From Conchocele bisecta (taxonomy: Eukaryota; Mollusca; Bivalvia; Lucinida; Thyasiridae): 64,000 nucleotides of DNA. Positions 31,255 to 43,700 of this stretch are shown here, one piece after another. Under the pieces are notes generated by a model that worked only from the letters and a program-made list of their open reading frames with translations, had not been told where the DNA came from and ran no database searches. The stretch spans positions 36,106,508 through 36,170,507 of the forward strand of contig CM055280.1 of the NCBI GenBank assembly GCA_029237695.1. The letters are read 5' to 3'. The translations under genes were made by a program, and so were the position numbers. Numbering within the stretch: the stretch's first letter is position 1; each line of letters begins with the position of its first letter.

Positions 31255-32300
31255 AAGGGTCAATGGAATAAGGGGTCTGTGGAAGAAGGGGTCTGTGGAA
31301 GAAGAGGTCAGTGGAAGAAGGGGCCTGCGGGAGAAGGGGTCTGTGGAAGAAGGGGTCTGTGGAAGAAGGGGTCAATGGAATCATGGGTCAATGTAAGAAG
31401 GGTTCAATGGAATCAGGGGTCAGTGGAAGAAGGGGTCAATGGAATAAGGGGTCAGTGGAAGAAGGGGTCTATGGAAGAAGGAGTGAATGGAAGAAGGGGT
31501 CAATGGAATAAGGGGTCAGTGGAATAAGGGGTTAGTGGAAAAAGAGGTATGTGGAAGAAGGGGTAACTGGAAGAAGAGGTCTGTGGAAGAAGGGGTCAAG
31601 GAGTCAATAAGGGGTCGGTGGAAGGAGGGGTGAATGGAAAAAGGGGTATGCGGAAGAAGGGGACAATGAAAGAAGGTGTCAATGGAAGAAGGGGTCAATG
31701 GACGAAGGGGTCAGAATTGAAGAAGGGGTCTGTGCAAGAAAGGGTCAATGGAAGAAGGGGTCAATGGAAGAAGGGTTATGTGGAAGAAGGGGGTCAGTAG
31801 AAGAAGGGGTCAATGTAAGAAGGGGTCAATGAAAGAAGGGGTCAATGGAAGAAAGGGTCTATGGAAGAAAGGGTCGGTGGAAGAAAGGGTCAATGGAAGA
31901 AGGGGCCAGTGAAAAAAGGGGTCTATGAAAAAAGGGGTCTGTGGAAGAAGGGGGTCAGTGGAAGAAGGGGGTCAGCGGAAGAAGGGCACAATGGAAGAAG
32001 GGGTCAATGAAAGAAAGGGTCAGTGGAAGAAGGGGTCAATGGAAGAGAAGGGGTCAATGGAAGAAGGGGTCTGTGGAAGAAGGCGTCAATGGAAGAAAGG
32101 GCCAGTGGAAGAAGGGGTCGGGGTCGTGAAGAAGGGGTCTGTGGGAGAAGGGGTCAATGGAAGAAGGGGTCAATGGGGTCAGTGGAAGAAAGGGTCTGTG
32201 GAAGAAGGGGTCAATGGAAGAGGGGCAACGGCAATGGAAGAAGGGTCAAGGAATGGAAGAAAGGGTCAATGGAAGAAGGTGTCGGTGGAAAGAAGGGGAC
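31255..32300. repeat. 16-bp minisatellite (GGGGTCWRTGGAAGAA)
   Basis: Roughly 65 units of GGGGTCTGTGGAAGAA, GGGGTCAATGGAAGAA and GGGGTCAGTGGAAGAA, purine-rich on the plus strand. The unit length is not a multiple of 3, so reading frames through it encode a rotating Glu/Gly/Lys/Trp pattern in all three frames and are not evidence of a gene. Confidence 0.95.
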
Positions 32301-35300
32301 TAAGTAAATAATAAGCGTCAGTGGAAGAAGGGGCTAAGTATATAAGGGTCCATGGAAGAATGGGGGCTAAGTATGTACGGGATAACCGTGGAAGAAGGGG
32401 ACTATGTATGTAAGGGGTCCGTGGAAGAAGGGGACTAAGTATATAAGGGCCGTGGAAGAAGGGACTAAGTATAAAGGGGGTCCGTGAAGAAGGGGACTAA
32501 GTATATAATCCGTGAAGAAGGGGGTCTAAGTAATAGGGGTCCGTGAAGAAGGGGATAAGTATATAAGGGGTCGTGGAAGAAGGGGATAAGTATATAAGGG
32601 GTCCGTGGAAGAAGGGGACTAAGTATATAAGGGGTCCGTGGAAGAAGGGGACTAAGTATATAAGGGGTCCGTGTAAGAAGGGGACTAAGTATATAGGGTC
32701 CGTGGAAGAATGGGACTAAGTATATAAGGGGTCAAGTGGTAGAAGGGGTCTAAGTATATAAGGGGTCCGTGGAAGAAGGGGCCTAAGTATAATGGGTCCG
32801 GGAAGAAGGGGACTAAGGGGCAGAGGTAAGACTATATATAAGGGGTCCAGTGGAAGGGGACTAAGTATATGGGGGTCTGGAAGAAGGGGGTAAGTATAGG
32901 GGATCCGTGGATGAAGATGGCTAAGTATGTAAGGGGTCCGTGGAAGAATGGGGGTAAGTATGTAAGGGATCCGTGGATGAAGGGGACTAAGTATGTAAGG
33001 GGTCCGTGGAATAATGGGCGCTAAGTATGTAAGGGATTCGTGGAAGAAGGGGACTAAGTATGTAAGGGGTCCGTCGAAGAAGGAGGCTAAGTATATAATG
33101 GGCACGTGGAAGAAGGGGGCTAAGTATATAATGGGCACGTGGAAGAATGGGGGTTAAGTCTATAAGCGGTCAGTGGAAGAAGGGCGCTAAGTCTATAAGT
33201 GGTCTGTGGAAGAAGGGAACTAAGTATACCAGGGGTCCGTGGAAGAAGAGGACTAAGTATATAAGCGGTCAGTGGAAGAAGTGGGCTATGTATATAAGCG
33301 GTCCGTGGAAGAAGGGGACTAAGTATATAAGGGGTCCGTGGAAGAAGGGGACTAAGTATATAAGGGGTCCGTGGAAGAAGGGGACTAAGTATATAAGCGG
33401 TCAGTGGAAGAAGGGGACTAAGTATATAAGCGGTCAGTGGAAGAAGGGGACTAAGTATATAAGGGGTCCGTGGAAGAAGGGGACTAAGTATATAAGGGGT
33501 CCGTGGAAGAAGGGGTCAGTGGAAGAAGCGGACTAAGTATATAAGGGGTCCGTGGAAGAAGGGGACTAAGTATATAAGGGGTCCATGTAAGAAGGGGACT
33601 AAGTATATAAGGGGTCCGTGTAAGAAGGGGACTAAGTATATAAGGGGTCCGTGTAAGAAGGGGACTAAGTATATAAGGGGTCCGTGTAAGAAGGGGACTA
33701 AGTATATAAGGGGTCAGTGTAAGAAGGGGACTAAGTATATAAGGGGTCCGTGGAAGAAGGGGACTAAGTATATAAGTGGTCCGTGGAAGAAGGGGACTAA
33801 GTATATAAGGGGTGGGGTCCGTGTAAGAAGGGGTACTAAGTATATAAGTGGTCCGTGGAAGAAGGGGACTAAGTATATAAGGGGTCCGTGGAAGAAGGGG
33901 ACTAAGTATATAAGGGGTCCATGTAAGAAGGGGACTAAGTATATAAGGGGTCCGTGGAAGAAGGGGACTAAGTATATAAGGGGTCCGTGGAAGAAGGGGA
34001 CTAAGTATATAAGGGATCCATGTAAGAAGGGGACTAAGTAAGGGGTCCGTGTAAGAAGGGGACTAAGTATATAAGGGGTCCGTGGAAGAAGGGGACTAAG
34101 TATATAAGTGGTCCGTGGAAGAAGGGGACTAAGTATATAAGGGGTCCGTGTAAGAAGGGGACTAAGTATATAAGGGGTCCGTGGAAGAAGGGGACTAAGT
34201 ATATAAGGGGTCCGTGGAAGAAGGGGACTAAATATATAAGGGGTCCATGTAAGAAGGGGACTAAGTATAGGGGAAGGGGTCCGTGGAAGAAGGGGACTAA
34301 GTATATAAGGGGTCCGTGGAAGAAGGGGACTAAGTATATAAGGGGTCCATGTAAGAAGGGGACTAGTATATAGGGGGTCCGTGGAAGAAGGGGACTAAGT
34401 ATATAAGGGGTCCATGTAAGAAGGGGACTAAGTATATAAGGGGTCCGTGGAAGAAGGGGACTAAGTATATAAGGGGTCCATGTAAGAAGGGGACTAAGTA
34501 TATAAGGGGTCCGTGTAAGAAGGGGACTAATATATAAGGGGGTCCGTGTAAGAAGGGGACTAAGTATATAATCCATGTAAGAAGGGGACTAAGTATATAA
34601 GGGGTCCGTGTAAGAAGGGGACTAAGTATATAAGGGGTCCGTGTAAGAAGGGGACTAAGTATATAAGGGGTCAGTGGAAGAAGGGTACTAAGTATATAAG
34701 GGGTCCGTGGAAGAAGGGGACTAAGTATATAAGGGGTCAGTGGAAGAAGGGGACTAAGTATATAAGGGATCCGTGTAAGAAGGGGACTAAGTATATAAGG
34801 GGTCAGTGGAAGAAGGGTACTAAGTATATAAGGGGTCCGTGTAAGAAGGGGACTAAGTATATAAGGGGTCCGTGTAAGAAGGGGACTAAGTATATAAGGG
34901 GTCCGTGTAAGAAGGGGACTAAGTATATAAGGGGTCAGTGGAAGAAGGGTACTAAGTATATAAGAGGTCCGTGGAAGAAGGGGACTAAGTATATAAGGGG
35001 TCAGTGGAAGAAGGGGACTAAGTATATAAGGGATCCGTTGTAAGAAGGGGTGGGGGACTAAGTATATAAGGGGTCCGTGGAAGAAGGGGACTAAGTATAT
35101 AAGGGGTCCGTGGAAGAAGGGGACTAGGTATATAGGGGGTCCGTGGAAGAAGGGGACTAAGTATATAAGGGGTCCGTGTAAGAAGGGAACTAAGTATATA
35201 AGGGATCCGTGTAAGAAGGGGACTAAGTATATAAGGGGTCAGTGGAAGAAGGGGACTAAGTATATAAGGGGTCCGTGTAAGAAGTGGACTAAGTATATAA

Positions 35301-37700
35301 GGGGTCAGTGGAAGAAGGGGACTAAGTATATAAGGGGTCCGTGTAAGAAGGGGACTAAGTATATAAGGGGTCCGTGTAAGAAGGGTACTAAGTATATAAG
35401 GGGTCCGTGTAAGAAGGGTACTAAGTATATAAGGGGTCCGTGTAAGAAGGGGACTATGTATATAAGGGGTCCGTGTAAGAAGGGGACTAAGTATATAAGG
35501 GGTCCGTGGAAGAAGGGGGTTAAGTATATAAGCGGTCAGTGGAAGAAATGGGCTAAGTCTATAAGCGGTCTGTGGAAGAAAGGAACTAAGTATACCAGGG
35601 GTCCGTGGAAGAAGAGGACTAAGTATATAAGCGGTCAGTGGAAGAAGTGTGCTATGTATATAAGCGGTCCGTGGAAGAAGGGGACTAAGTATATAAGGGG
35701 TCCGTGGAAGAAGGGGACTAAGTATATAAGGGGTCCGTGGAAGAAGGGGACTAAGTATATAAGCTCAGTGGAAGAAGGGGATAATATAAAGCGGTCAGTG
35801 GAAGAAGGGGAACTGTATATAAGGGGTCCGTGGAAGAAGGGGACTAAGTATATAAGGGGTCCGTGGAAGAAGGGGTCAGTGGAAGAAGCGGACTAAGTAT
35901 ATAAGGGGTCGTCGTGGAAGAAGGGGACTAAGTATATAAGGGGTCCAGTAAGAAGGGGACTAAGTATAAGGGGTCCAAGTAAGGAAGGGGACTAAGTAAG
36001 GGGTCCGTGTAAGAAGGGGACTAAGTATATAACCGTTGGAAGAAGGGGCAAGTATAGGGGTCCGTGGAAGAAGGGGATAAGAATATAAGTCCATGTAAGA
36101 AACTAAGTAAGGGGTCCGTTGTAATGAAGGGGACTAAGTATATGGGGTCCGTGGAAGAAGGGGACTAAGTATATAAGAAGTCAAGTGGAAGAAGGGGACT
36201 AAGTATATAAGGGGTCCGTGTGTAAGTAAGGGGACTAAGTAATATAAGGGGTCCAGTGAAGATGTACGTGGAAGAATGGACTAAGTATATAAGGGGTCCG
36301 TGGAAGAAGGGGACTAAGTATATAAGGGGTCCATGTAAGAAGGGGACTAAGTATATAAGGGGTCCGTGAAGAAGGGGACTAAGTATATAAGGGGTCCAGA
36401 GAAGGGGACTAAGTATAATAAGGGGTCCAAGTGTAAGAGGGGTAACTAAGTATAATAGGGGTCCGTGAAGAAGGGGACTAAGTATATAAGGGTCCGTGAA
36501 GTGTAAGAAGGGGACTAAGTATAATAAGGGGTCCGTGAAGAAGGGGAACTAAGTATAAGGGGTCCGTGTAAGAAGGGGACTAAGTATATAGGGGTCCGTG
36601 AAGAAGGGACTAAGTATATAAGGGGTCCGTGGAAGAAGGGGACTAAGTATATAAGGGGTCCGTGTAAGAAGGGGAACTAAGTATATAAGGGGTGTCCGTG
36701 TCAAGAAGAACTAAGTATATAAGAATCCGTGTAAGAAGGGGACTAAGTATATAAGGGGTCCGTGGAAGAAGGGGTACTAAGTATATAAGGGGTCCGTGTA
36801 AGAAGGGGACTAAGTATATAAGGGGTCCGTAAGAGGGGACTAAGTATATAAGGGGTCAGTGGAAGAAGGGGACTAAGTATAGGGGTGTGTAAGAAGGGGA
36901 CTAAGATATAAGGGGTCAGTGGAAGTAAGTGGGGACATAAGTAGTATAAGGGGTCCGTGTAAGAAGGGGACTAAGTATATAAGTCCAGTGGAAGAAGGGG
37001 GTACTAAATATATAAGGGGTCCGTGTAAGAAGGGTACTAAGTATATAAGGGGTCCGTGTAAGAAGGGGACTATGTATATAAGGGGTCCGTGTAAGAAGGG
37101 GACTAAGTATATAAGGGGTCCGTGGAAGAAGGGGGTTAAGTATATAAGCGGTCAGTGGAAGAAATGGGCGAAGTAATAAGCGGTCTGTGGAAGAATAAGC
37201 GGTCTGTGGAAGAAAGGCGCTAAGTCTATAAGCGGTCTGTGGAAGAAGGGGACTAAGTATACCAGGGGTCCGTGGAAGAAGGGGACTAAGTATATAAGGG
37301 GTCCGTGTAAGAAGGGGACTAAGTATATAAGGGGTCAGTGGAAGAAGGGGACTAAGTATATAAGGGGTCCGTGGAAGAAGGGGACTAAGTATATAAGGGG
37401 TCAGTGGAAGAAGGGGCCTAAGTATATAAGGGGTCCGTGGAAGAAGGGGACTAAGTATATAAGGGGTCCGTGGAAGAAGGGGACTAAGTATATAAGGGGT
37501 CCGTGGAAAAATGGGGGTTAATTCTATAAGCGGTCCGTGGAAGAAGGAGCTAAGTCTATACATTAATGGGTCAGTGGAAGAATGGTGGTTACGTCTTTTA
37601 GGGGACCGTGGAAGAAGCGGGCAAAATATATATTTGGTCAGTGGAAGAATGGGGATATGTCTACTAGGTTTCCGTGCTAGAAGCGGGCTAAGTATATAAT
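32296..37700. repeat. 33-bp minisatellite composed of the 16-mer plus a 17-mer
   Basis: About 160 units of GGGGACTAAGTATATAA followed by GGGGTCCGTGGAAGAA. The second half is the unit of the neighbouring array. Variants (GTGTAAGAA, GGTCAGTGG, AAGCGGTC) recur in blocks, for example 33147-33536 and 35500-35896 share a run of the same variants, indicating segmental duplication inside the array. Indels against the consensus are frequent at 32330-33000 and 35900-36960. Because 33 is divisible by 3, frames of up to 272 codons run through it on either strand. Confidence 0.95.
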
Positions 37701-38027
37701 GGACTTGGCCCCCTTCTGCAGCTGACCCATTCATCTATCAATGGTGTATGATGTATAATATTTATGTGATCCATGATTTGCCATGAGAAAAGAGGGCTCA
37801 TTGAGATTGTGATCGGTATAAGTCCTGATCATTTACAATTCTAACAAGGGCGTCGTTATCACTAAGCTAATCCCGTCGCTGGCAGCTGTGATAATAATTG
37901 TTTAACGCATTTGCCTTACAAACAATGCAACAGTTCTAGACACACACTGTGACCAAGCAAGTTCTCAGCGACCTTCACCTTTAGCGTTCAGACGTGGGTC
38001 GTATGCAAAAAAACAACATAATCCCGC

Positions 38028-38576
38028 CTGTCTGTTTCACGAAACCTGTCCAATTTTTACGGCCATATAAACAATACAAAAACAATAATCTTAATATTAA
38101 ATTTTATCAAAATATAAGAATGAGCCTTCTTTTATTTTGTGAAATTTGCTCAATTAATGATTTTATTATGAAAAATTAATTTGTCTATGGGAATTTAACA
38201 TGGGGGGAAATGAGGTGGAGTAGCTAGTGGAAAAACCGAATCATTTTGAAAATTTACTCTGAAACCTCGCTAGATAGCTTGGAAATTATCTAACTAAAAA
38301 AAACAAGTTTAATTTTTAAAATCGGTCCAGTATTTCTGAAATTCTAAATATTTCCCCTTGTTAAATCCATGTCAAATCCTCTCTGTGAATATATCTATGG
38401 GGATTTAACATAGAGTGAAGGTGCCTATTGCTTTTTTTCACAGTAAAATCAACATTTTGACTTAATTTCACGAAATAAAAAGAATTTTGCTTTAATTGAA
38501 TATTATTAAAACAAATATTGTTTTTGCATTGTTTACATGGCCGTAAAATGTGGGCATTGTTCGTGAAACACACAGT
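38028..38576. mobile_element. MITE F copy (549 bp)
   Basis: Ends CTGTCTGTTTCACGAAACCT and TCGTGAAACACACAGT are inverted. The interior matches 16971-17540 (ATTTTATTATGAAAAATTAA, CTATGGGAATTTAACATGGG, TTGGAAATTATCTAACTAA). Confidence 0.8.
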
Positions 38577-38666
38577 AGACACACATTGTGACCAAATATT
38601 CGATGAAGTTATTGAATAAACATAAACAAAAAACACTTTAACGCACATGCCTTGCAAACAAGGTAA

Positions 38667-38668
38667 AC

Positions 38669-38708
<40 letters not shown>

Positions 38709-38709
38709 T
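38667..38709. repeat. (AT)n(GT)n microsatellite
   Basis: About 12 AT units run directly into about 9 GT units. Confidence 0.9.
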
Positions 38710-39011
38710 TATTAAAGTCTCATCAATGTATTCAGTGACCTTGACCTTATACTGTCGGACGGGGGTCGTATGCAAAACAAAGCACCATACATTGACACAC
38801 ATTGTGGCCATATATTATCAAAATCAGTGAAGCGGTTTATAGGTTATTGAAAAATGAAAGGTGTTACTAACGCATGTACGCAAGTACGTACATGGACTAA
38901 CGATATATTCCCCTCTTGCCTATCGGGGAGGAGATAATTAATCCTGGTGCATAAAATTGATCTCCTACAGTGATCACAATGATGAATTGATCGTATTCAG
39001 GACATCTACTT

Positions 39012-39215
39012 AGTGTGCCCACCTTGGACGTTGCTGAATGATTGGCATCGTCAGAGCATTGAATGTACACACGACTGAATGACACGTTGATGCATTGCTT
39101 CCCATTCTTCACGAAGAGCTACTTCAAGCTGTCTAACATTATCAGGTGGATTTGGTCTTGACCGAACCCAGCGTCTCAGCTCATCCTAGATATGCTCTAT
39201 ATTATTCATGTCTGA
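39012..39215 (-). pseudogene. Tc1/mariner transposase C-terminal fragment
   Basis: The minus strand reads DMNNIEHI, a TAG at the conserved Trp (HIWDEL in relatives; minus-strand TAG within 39186-39192), DELRRWVRSRPNPPDNVRQL, EVALREEWEAMHQRV and, after further damage, a terminal GGHT. This is the end of a Tc1-like transposase, retaining the catalytic Glu but nothing upstream. It is more diverged than, and not a copy of, the element at 22.2-23.8 kb (same motifs, different linker residues). No inverted ends were found nearby. Confidence 0.7.
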
Positions 39216-39244
39216 ATGTCTGAATTGTGAACTATTGACAGTTC

Positions 39245-39535
39245 AATGACTTGACCAATATTTTATTGCGAATGACATTGACGAGGCGAAAGAAAAAGAA
39301 AAGATCAATATTGTTAACAGTGTGTGGAGTAAAAACATACAGTGTCGATGATCTAACCGAATTAATCAAATGGCACCTGAAACCGAAACCGTAACCGTTA
39401 AAGGGATGTTTTAGATGTGGTAAATCCAATCATTGCGCGGCTGATTGTTTCTACAAAAACTATAAATGGTATAACTGCAAGGAGATTGGCCATTTGGGTA
39501 GACAATGTCCAGATAAGAAAACCAGATAAGTAATG
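39245..39535 (+). pseudogene. gag: Gag-like fragment with CCHC zinc knuckle
   Basis: The sense sequence reads QYFIANDIDEAKEKEKINIV, then (frame change) VDDLTELIKWHLKP, a stop, and CFRCGKSNHCAADC, a perfect C-x2-C-x4-H-x4-C knuckle. A second knuckle (NCKEIGHLGRQC) has lost its first Cys to Trp. Knuckles of this type bind the element RNA in the particle. The frame ends at a TAA at 39528-39530. Confidence 0.65.
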
Positions 39536-39689
39536 ACAGTACCGTGCACAGTAACTATGCGACAGAGAGGGCAGCAGGAAAGATGAAAAAGAGGCAATCA
39601 AATGCGAGATATGTTGATACCGAGGAAACAACAAAGGAATCTGTTGGCAATAGTGAAAATAGTAACAAGCTGGGATTAAGAGGCATTGC

Positions 39690-39995
39690 CTTTGTACACA
39701 GTGAAGTCACCTGAGTTAAATACTCTCAAAGCGCCTGTTAAAATTGAAGGACATGACTGTATATTGGAACTAGATACTGGTGCATCGGTTTCTCTTATAT
39801 CATAGCAAATATTTACACAACATTTTAATGACACGGTATGCCTCCAAGAAGTGATGCTTTCGCTGAAAAACATATACGAATGAAACTGTTCCAGTTTGGG
39901 CCAGGCGGATGTGTGCTTTACCTATGGTTCTAAAGTACAAACATTACCACTGATCATTGTGAAAGGCGATGGGCCTGAGTTGTTTGGGTGGAACT
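39690..39995 (+). pseudogene. Retropepsin-like aspartic protease fragment
   Basis: ILELDTGASVSLIS carries the DTGA active-site motif (about 39763-39804), with an in-frame TAG immediately after and another stop downstream. LPLIIVKGDGPELFGW follows in frame, as in Ty3/gypsy proteases. Confidence 0.65.
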
Positions 39996-40109
39996 AAATC
40001 TGGAATGAAAGTAAATCTGGATTAGAAACATCTGAACTGTATGAATACAACTGTATCTTTTGAAACTTTCAAAATAAAGTATTAAGTGTTTGGGGACAAA
40101 TTATGAACC

Positions 40110-40727
40110 GTTAACGGAATAACTGCAAAGTTAAATGTGAAGGTAGGTACAACGCCATTTGTTTTCAAAGCCAGATCTGTGTCATATGCATTAAAAGATA
40201 AAAAGTCAGATGAGCTTGACTGACTGTTAATCGGGACCTTGAAGTCCCAGAATATCCATTGCTGAGACCTGAGGATCTATTCCACAATCTAAATGGTGGA
40301 CAACGGTTTACAAAATTAGACTTATCTCACGCGTACCAACAAGTTCGCATTGACGAAGAATCGCGTCAGCATGTGACAATAAACACACATCACGGTCTGT
40401 ATAGATATGACCGGTTACCATATGGGGTTACCTCGACAGCTGCCACATTTCAAAAGGCTATGGGAAAAAATATTGAGTGGGTTGACTGCTGTTGGTTGTA
40501 TTTTAGGTGATATACTGGTGACAGGGAATGATGAAGAATCTCACTTGACAATTTTTTAAAATACATTGAAACGTTTGAATGACTATGGAGTCAAGTTTTA
40601 AGGAAAATACATGTTTCTTGATGCAACCAGAAGTCGAATACTTTGCATTTGTGGTAAACAAGAGCGGTATACAGCTTTCATCAACGAATGTAGAGGTCAT
40701 ACGCGATGTCCCAGATTTTGTTTTAAG
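40110..40727 (+). pseudogene. Ty3/gypsy reverse transcriptase, N-terminal half
   Basis: Pieces include FVFKARSVSYALKDKKSDEL, then RFTKLDLSHAYQQVRIDEES (first catalytic Asp in LDLSHAYQQV), HHGLYRYDRLPYGVTSTAAT and, after a frame change, GDILVTGNDEE, where the usual YxDD is lost. The frame NKSGIQLSSTNVEVIRDVP runs to the LINE insertion point. The palm core is therefore non-functional. Confidence 0.75.
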
Positions 40728-43700
40728 TAAATGTTCAACACCTTGCGGTATAAAGTGGTAAAATGCACATCAAACCATAATTCACCATGGAGCTACAAAT
40801 AGGAACATTCAATGTCAAAGGCTTAGGGGCAGCCAATAAACGGACACAAGTCTTCCAATGGTTAAAAGATAAAAAGTACTCAATATGTCTACTGCAAGAA
40901 ACACATTTCACGGCACAGAATAAAAATCAATGGGAAAGAGAATGGGGGCATCAAATATTTTTTAGTGGCAGCTATAGTAAGAAAGAGGGAGTGGGCATTT
41001 TAATAAACCCCGACATAACATATAAAGTTATTTCTTACTCTGAAATTATATCCGGTAGGTTACAAGCTCTAACATTAAATATATCGGAAAATGATTACAC
41101 AATAATCAATGTATATGGGCCAAACAACGATAACACATTAGTTTACGATAAAAATGGACGAATATATAAAAGAACATGCTACAGAAAAGTTTATTATAGG
41201 AGGTGATTTTAATACAGTCCTTGATCCAAATATAGACAAGAAAAATGGGCATCAAGGTACAAACAAACAAACACGAAATAAAATAAAAACTATATTAGAC
41301 ACATATACATTATGTGATATATGGAGATTACAAAATCAGAACTCACGAAAATACACATGGCATTCGAATAATCGACCAACAATATTTTGCCGTTTAGATT
41401 ATTTTCTGATTTCTGAAAATATAATAAATCGCTCTTCTAATTGTAAAATATCATACGGCTATAAATCGGACCACTCTATGGTCAGCTTTAAACTACAAAT
41501 ATCAAATATTAGTAGGGGTCCAGGGTATTTCAAATTAAACAATAGTCTACTTCTAGATACAGAATATAAAGAATTAATATGTAACACAATCCATGAAACC
41601 GCAACTATAAACGGAGAGGCAAATCCAAATACACTATGGGAAATCATTAAGGGAAATATTATAAATGAAACTATAAGTTATGCGACAAGGAAAAAAGAAA
41701 GGAAAGGTCGAGGGAAAATGACATTCAAAAAGAAATAGAGAAACTGGAAACAGAATTAATAAATGATCCAATGAATAATAACATAAGAATCCAAATTGAA
41801 AATAATAAAGTACAACTTGAAAATATCTATGAGAAACGGGTAAACGGTATAAGGCTTCGATCCAAAGCCGAGTGGGTCGAAGGTGCAGAAAAAATGAGAA
41901 ATTATATATAGCCCTAGAAAAGAAAAACTCTGAATGCAAAACAATTTTACGATTAAATGTTAATGGACAAACAATCACAGAACAACCAGAAATACTGAAG
42001 GAAGAGGAAAAATACTACAAAAAACTATACACTAAGAAAGAAATATCAGCAACTACACACACTTTCTTTCCAGCAAATGACAACAACAGAATAACAAACC
42101 AGGATAAACAATCATGCGAAGGTTCACTAACAGAGTACGAATGCAAGATAGCGGTGCAAGATATGAAAAACAATAAAGGTCCAGGATGATCAAATGGTCT
42201 AACAGTAGAATTTTACAAAATATTTTGGAATAATATTAAAATGCATCTTGTAAATTCGCTAAACTACTCTTTTGAAACAGGAAACCTTACCGATCTTCAG
42301 AAACAGGGTATTATAACGTTACTCCCAAAAAAAGACAAAGAGTTATCATTATTATCAAATTGGAGACCTATATCACTTCTTAACGTAGATTATAAAATAG
42401 CCACGAAATCAATTGCAAACAGACTCAAGAAAGTATTACCTTCAATAATCAGCGGCTCACAAACAGGTTTCATAAAAGGAAGATATATCGGAGAAAACAT
42501 TAGATTACTATTCGAGTCAATAGAACTCTTAAATGAAACTAACACACCTGGAATATTATTTTTCTCAGATTTTGAAAAAGCATTTGATAGTGTTGATTAC
42601 GAGTATATGATGAAGACTCTGAACTATTTCAATTTTGGAGATGAGTTTATTAAATGGATTAAATTGTTTTATTCAGATGCTAGAAGTTGTGTTAGCAACA
42701 ATGGACACCTATCCGATTTTTTCAATATAGGCCGTGGAGTTCGCCCAGGCTGCCCCCTATCACCTTATCTTTTTATAATAGCTATAGAAATATTATCATT
42801 AGCTATTCAAAATGACAATGAAATAAAAGGAATTAACATATATAATCAAACAGTTAAAAGCACAATGTTTGCAGATGATGCAACTTTTTTTACTGACGGC
42901 ACAGAACACTCATTCAATAAGTTAGTAGAAACAATAGACGAGTTTGGTAAATTCACCGGTCTGGTCTTGAATATTAAAAAGTGCACTGTTCTTCGGGTAG
43001 GATCATTATCTAAATCGTCTTTACATTACCTTCCCAATAAGCAATTTGCATGGACCTCAGAAAAAGCCCAAACTTTAGGTATGACATTTTCAAATGACGC
43101 AAATTTGATCTATCAATACAACATTGATCCAAAAATTAAAGAATTCGAAAACTGTCTAAATAAATGGAAAGGCAGGCATCTAACTTTGATAGGTAAGATA
43201 AATATAATTAAAACATTCGCCCTACCAAAATTAATATATCCGTTAACAGTCATTCAAACACCCCAGAGAACACTATAAAATATATCAAGAAAAAACTGTA
43301 CGAATTTTTATGGGATTCTAAACCAGACAAAATAAAAAGAAATGTAATAACCCAAAGTTACGAAAATGGAGGAATCAATATGCTTGATATTGATTTGTTT
43401 ATAATTTCATTAAAGGCTAGTTGGGTAAAGAGACTTTGCGATGAAAATAATACTGGGATATGGAAGCAAATATACATCGAACAACTAAAACAATTTGGTG
43501 GAACTTTTATTTTTGAATGTAATATTAAATATGAAGATGCAAACAACATTCATAAACACAAATTTATAAACAGCATACTTACAGCATGGTCAAAAATTAA
43601 CTTCACAGAATCAAATGATATCATATCAAAACAAGTATTATGGAATAACTCGCACATCAAAAATGACGCAAAGATACTATTTTACAAAGAATGGCACGAT

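Noticed and set aside
31279..32311. Glu/Gly/Lys/Trp-rich frames in several overlapping phases
   Set aside because: A 16-bp repeat gives the same residue pattern in all three frames. No start context or non-repeat coding sequence is attached.
36916..37734. Long open frame (272 codons, minus strand) and similar ones at 33147-33536, 34034-34576 and 35456-35896
   Set aside because: They lie wholly inside the 33-bp minisatellite. The unit length is a multiple of 3 and lacks stops in some frames, so they are by-products of the repeat.
41634..41978. Hydrophobic minus-strand frame within the LINE
   Set aside because: Antisense of the A-rich linker of ORF2. The plus strand carries the conserved motifs.
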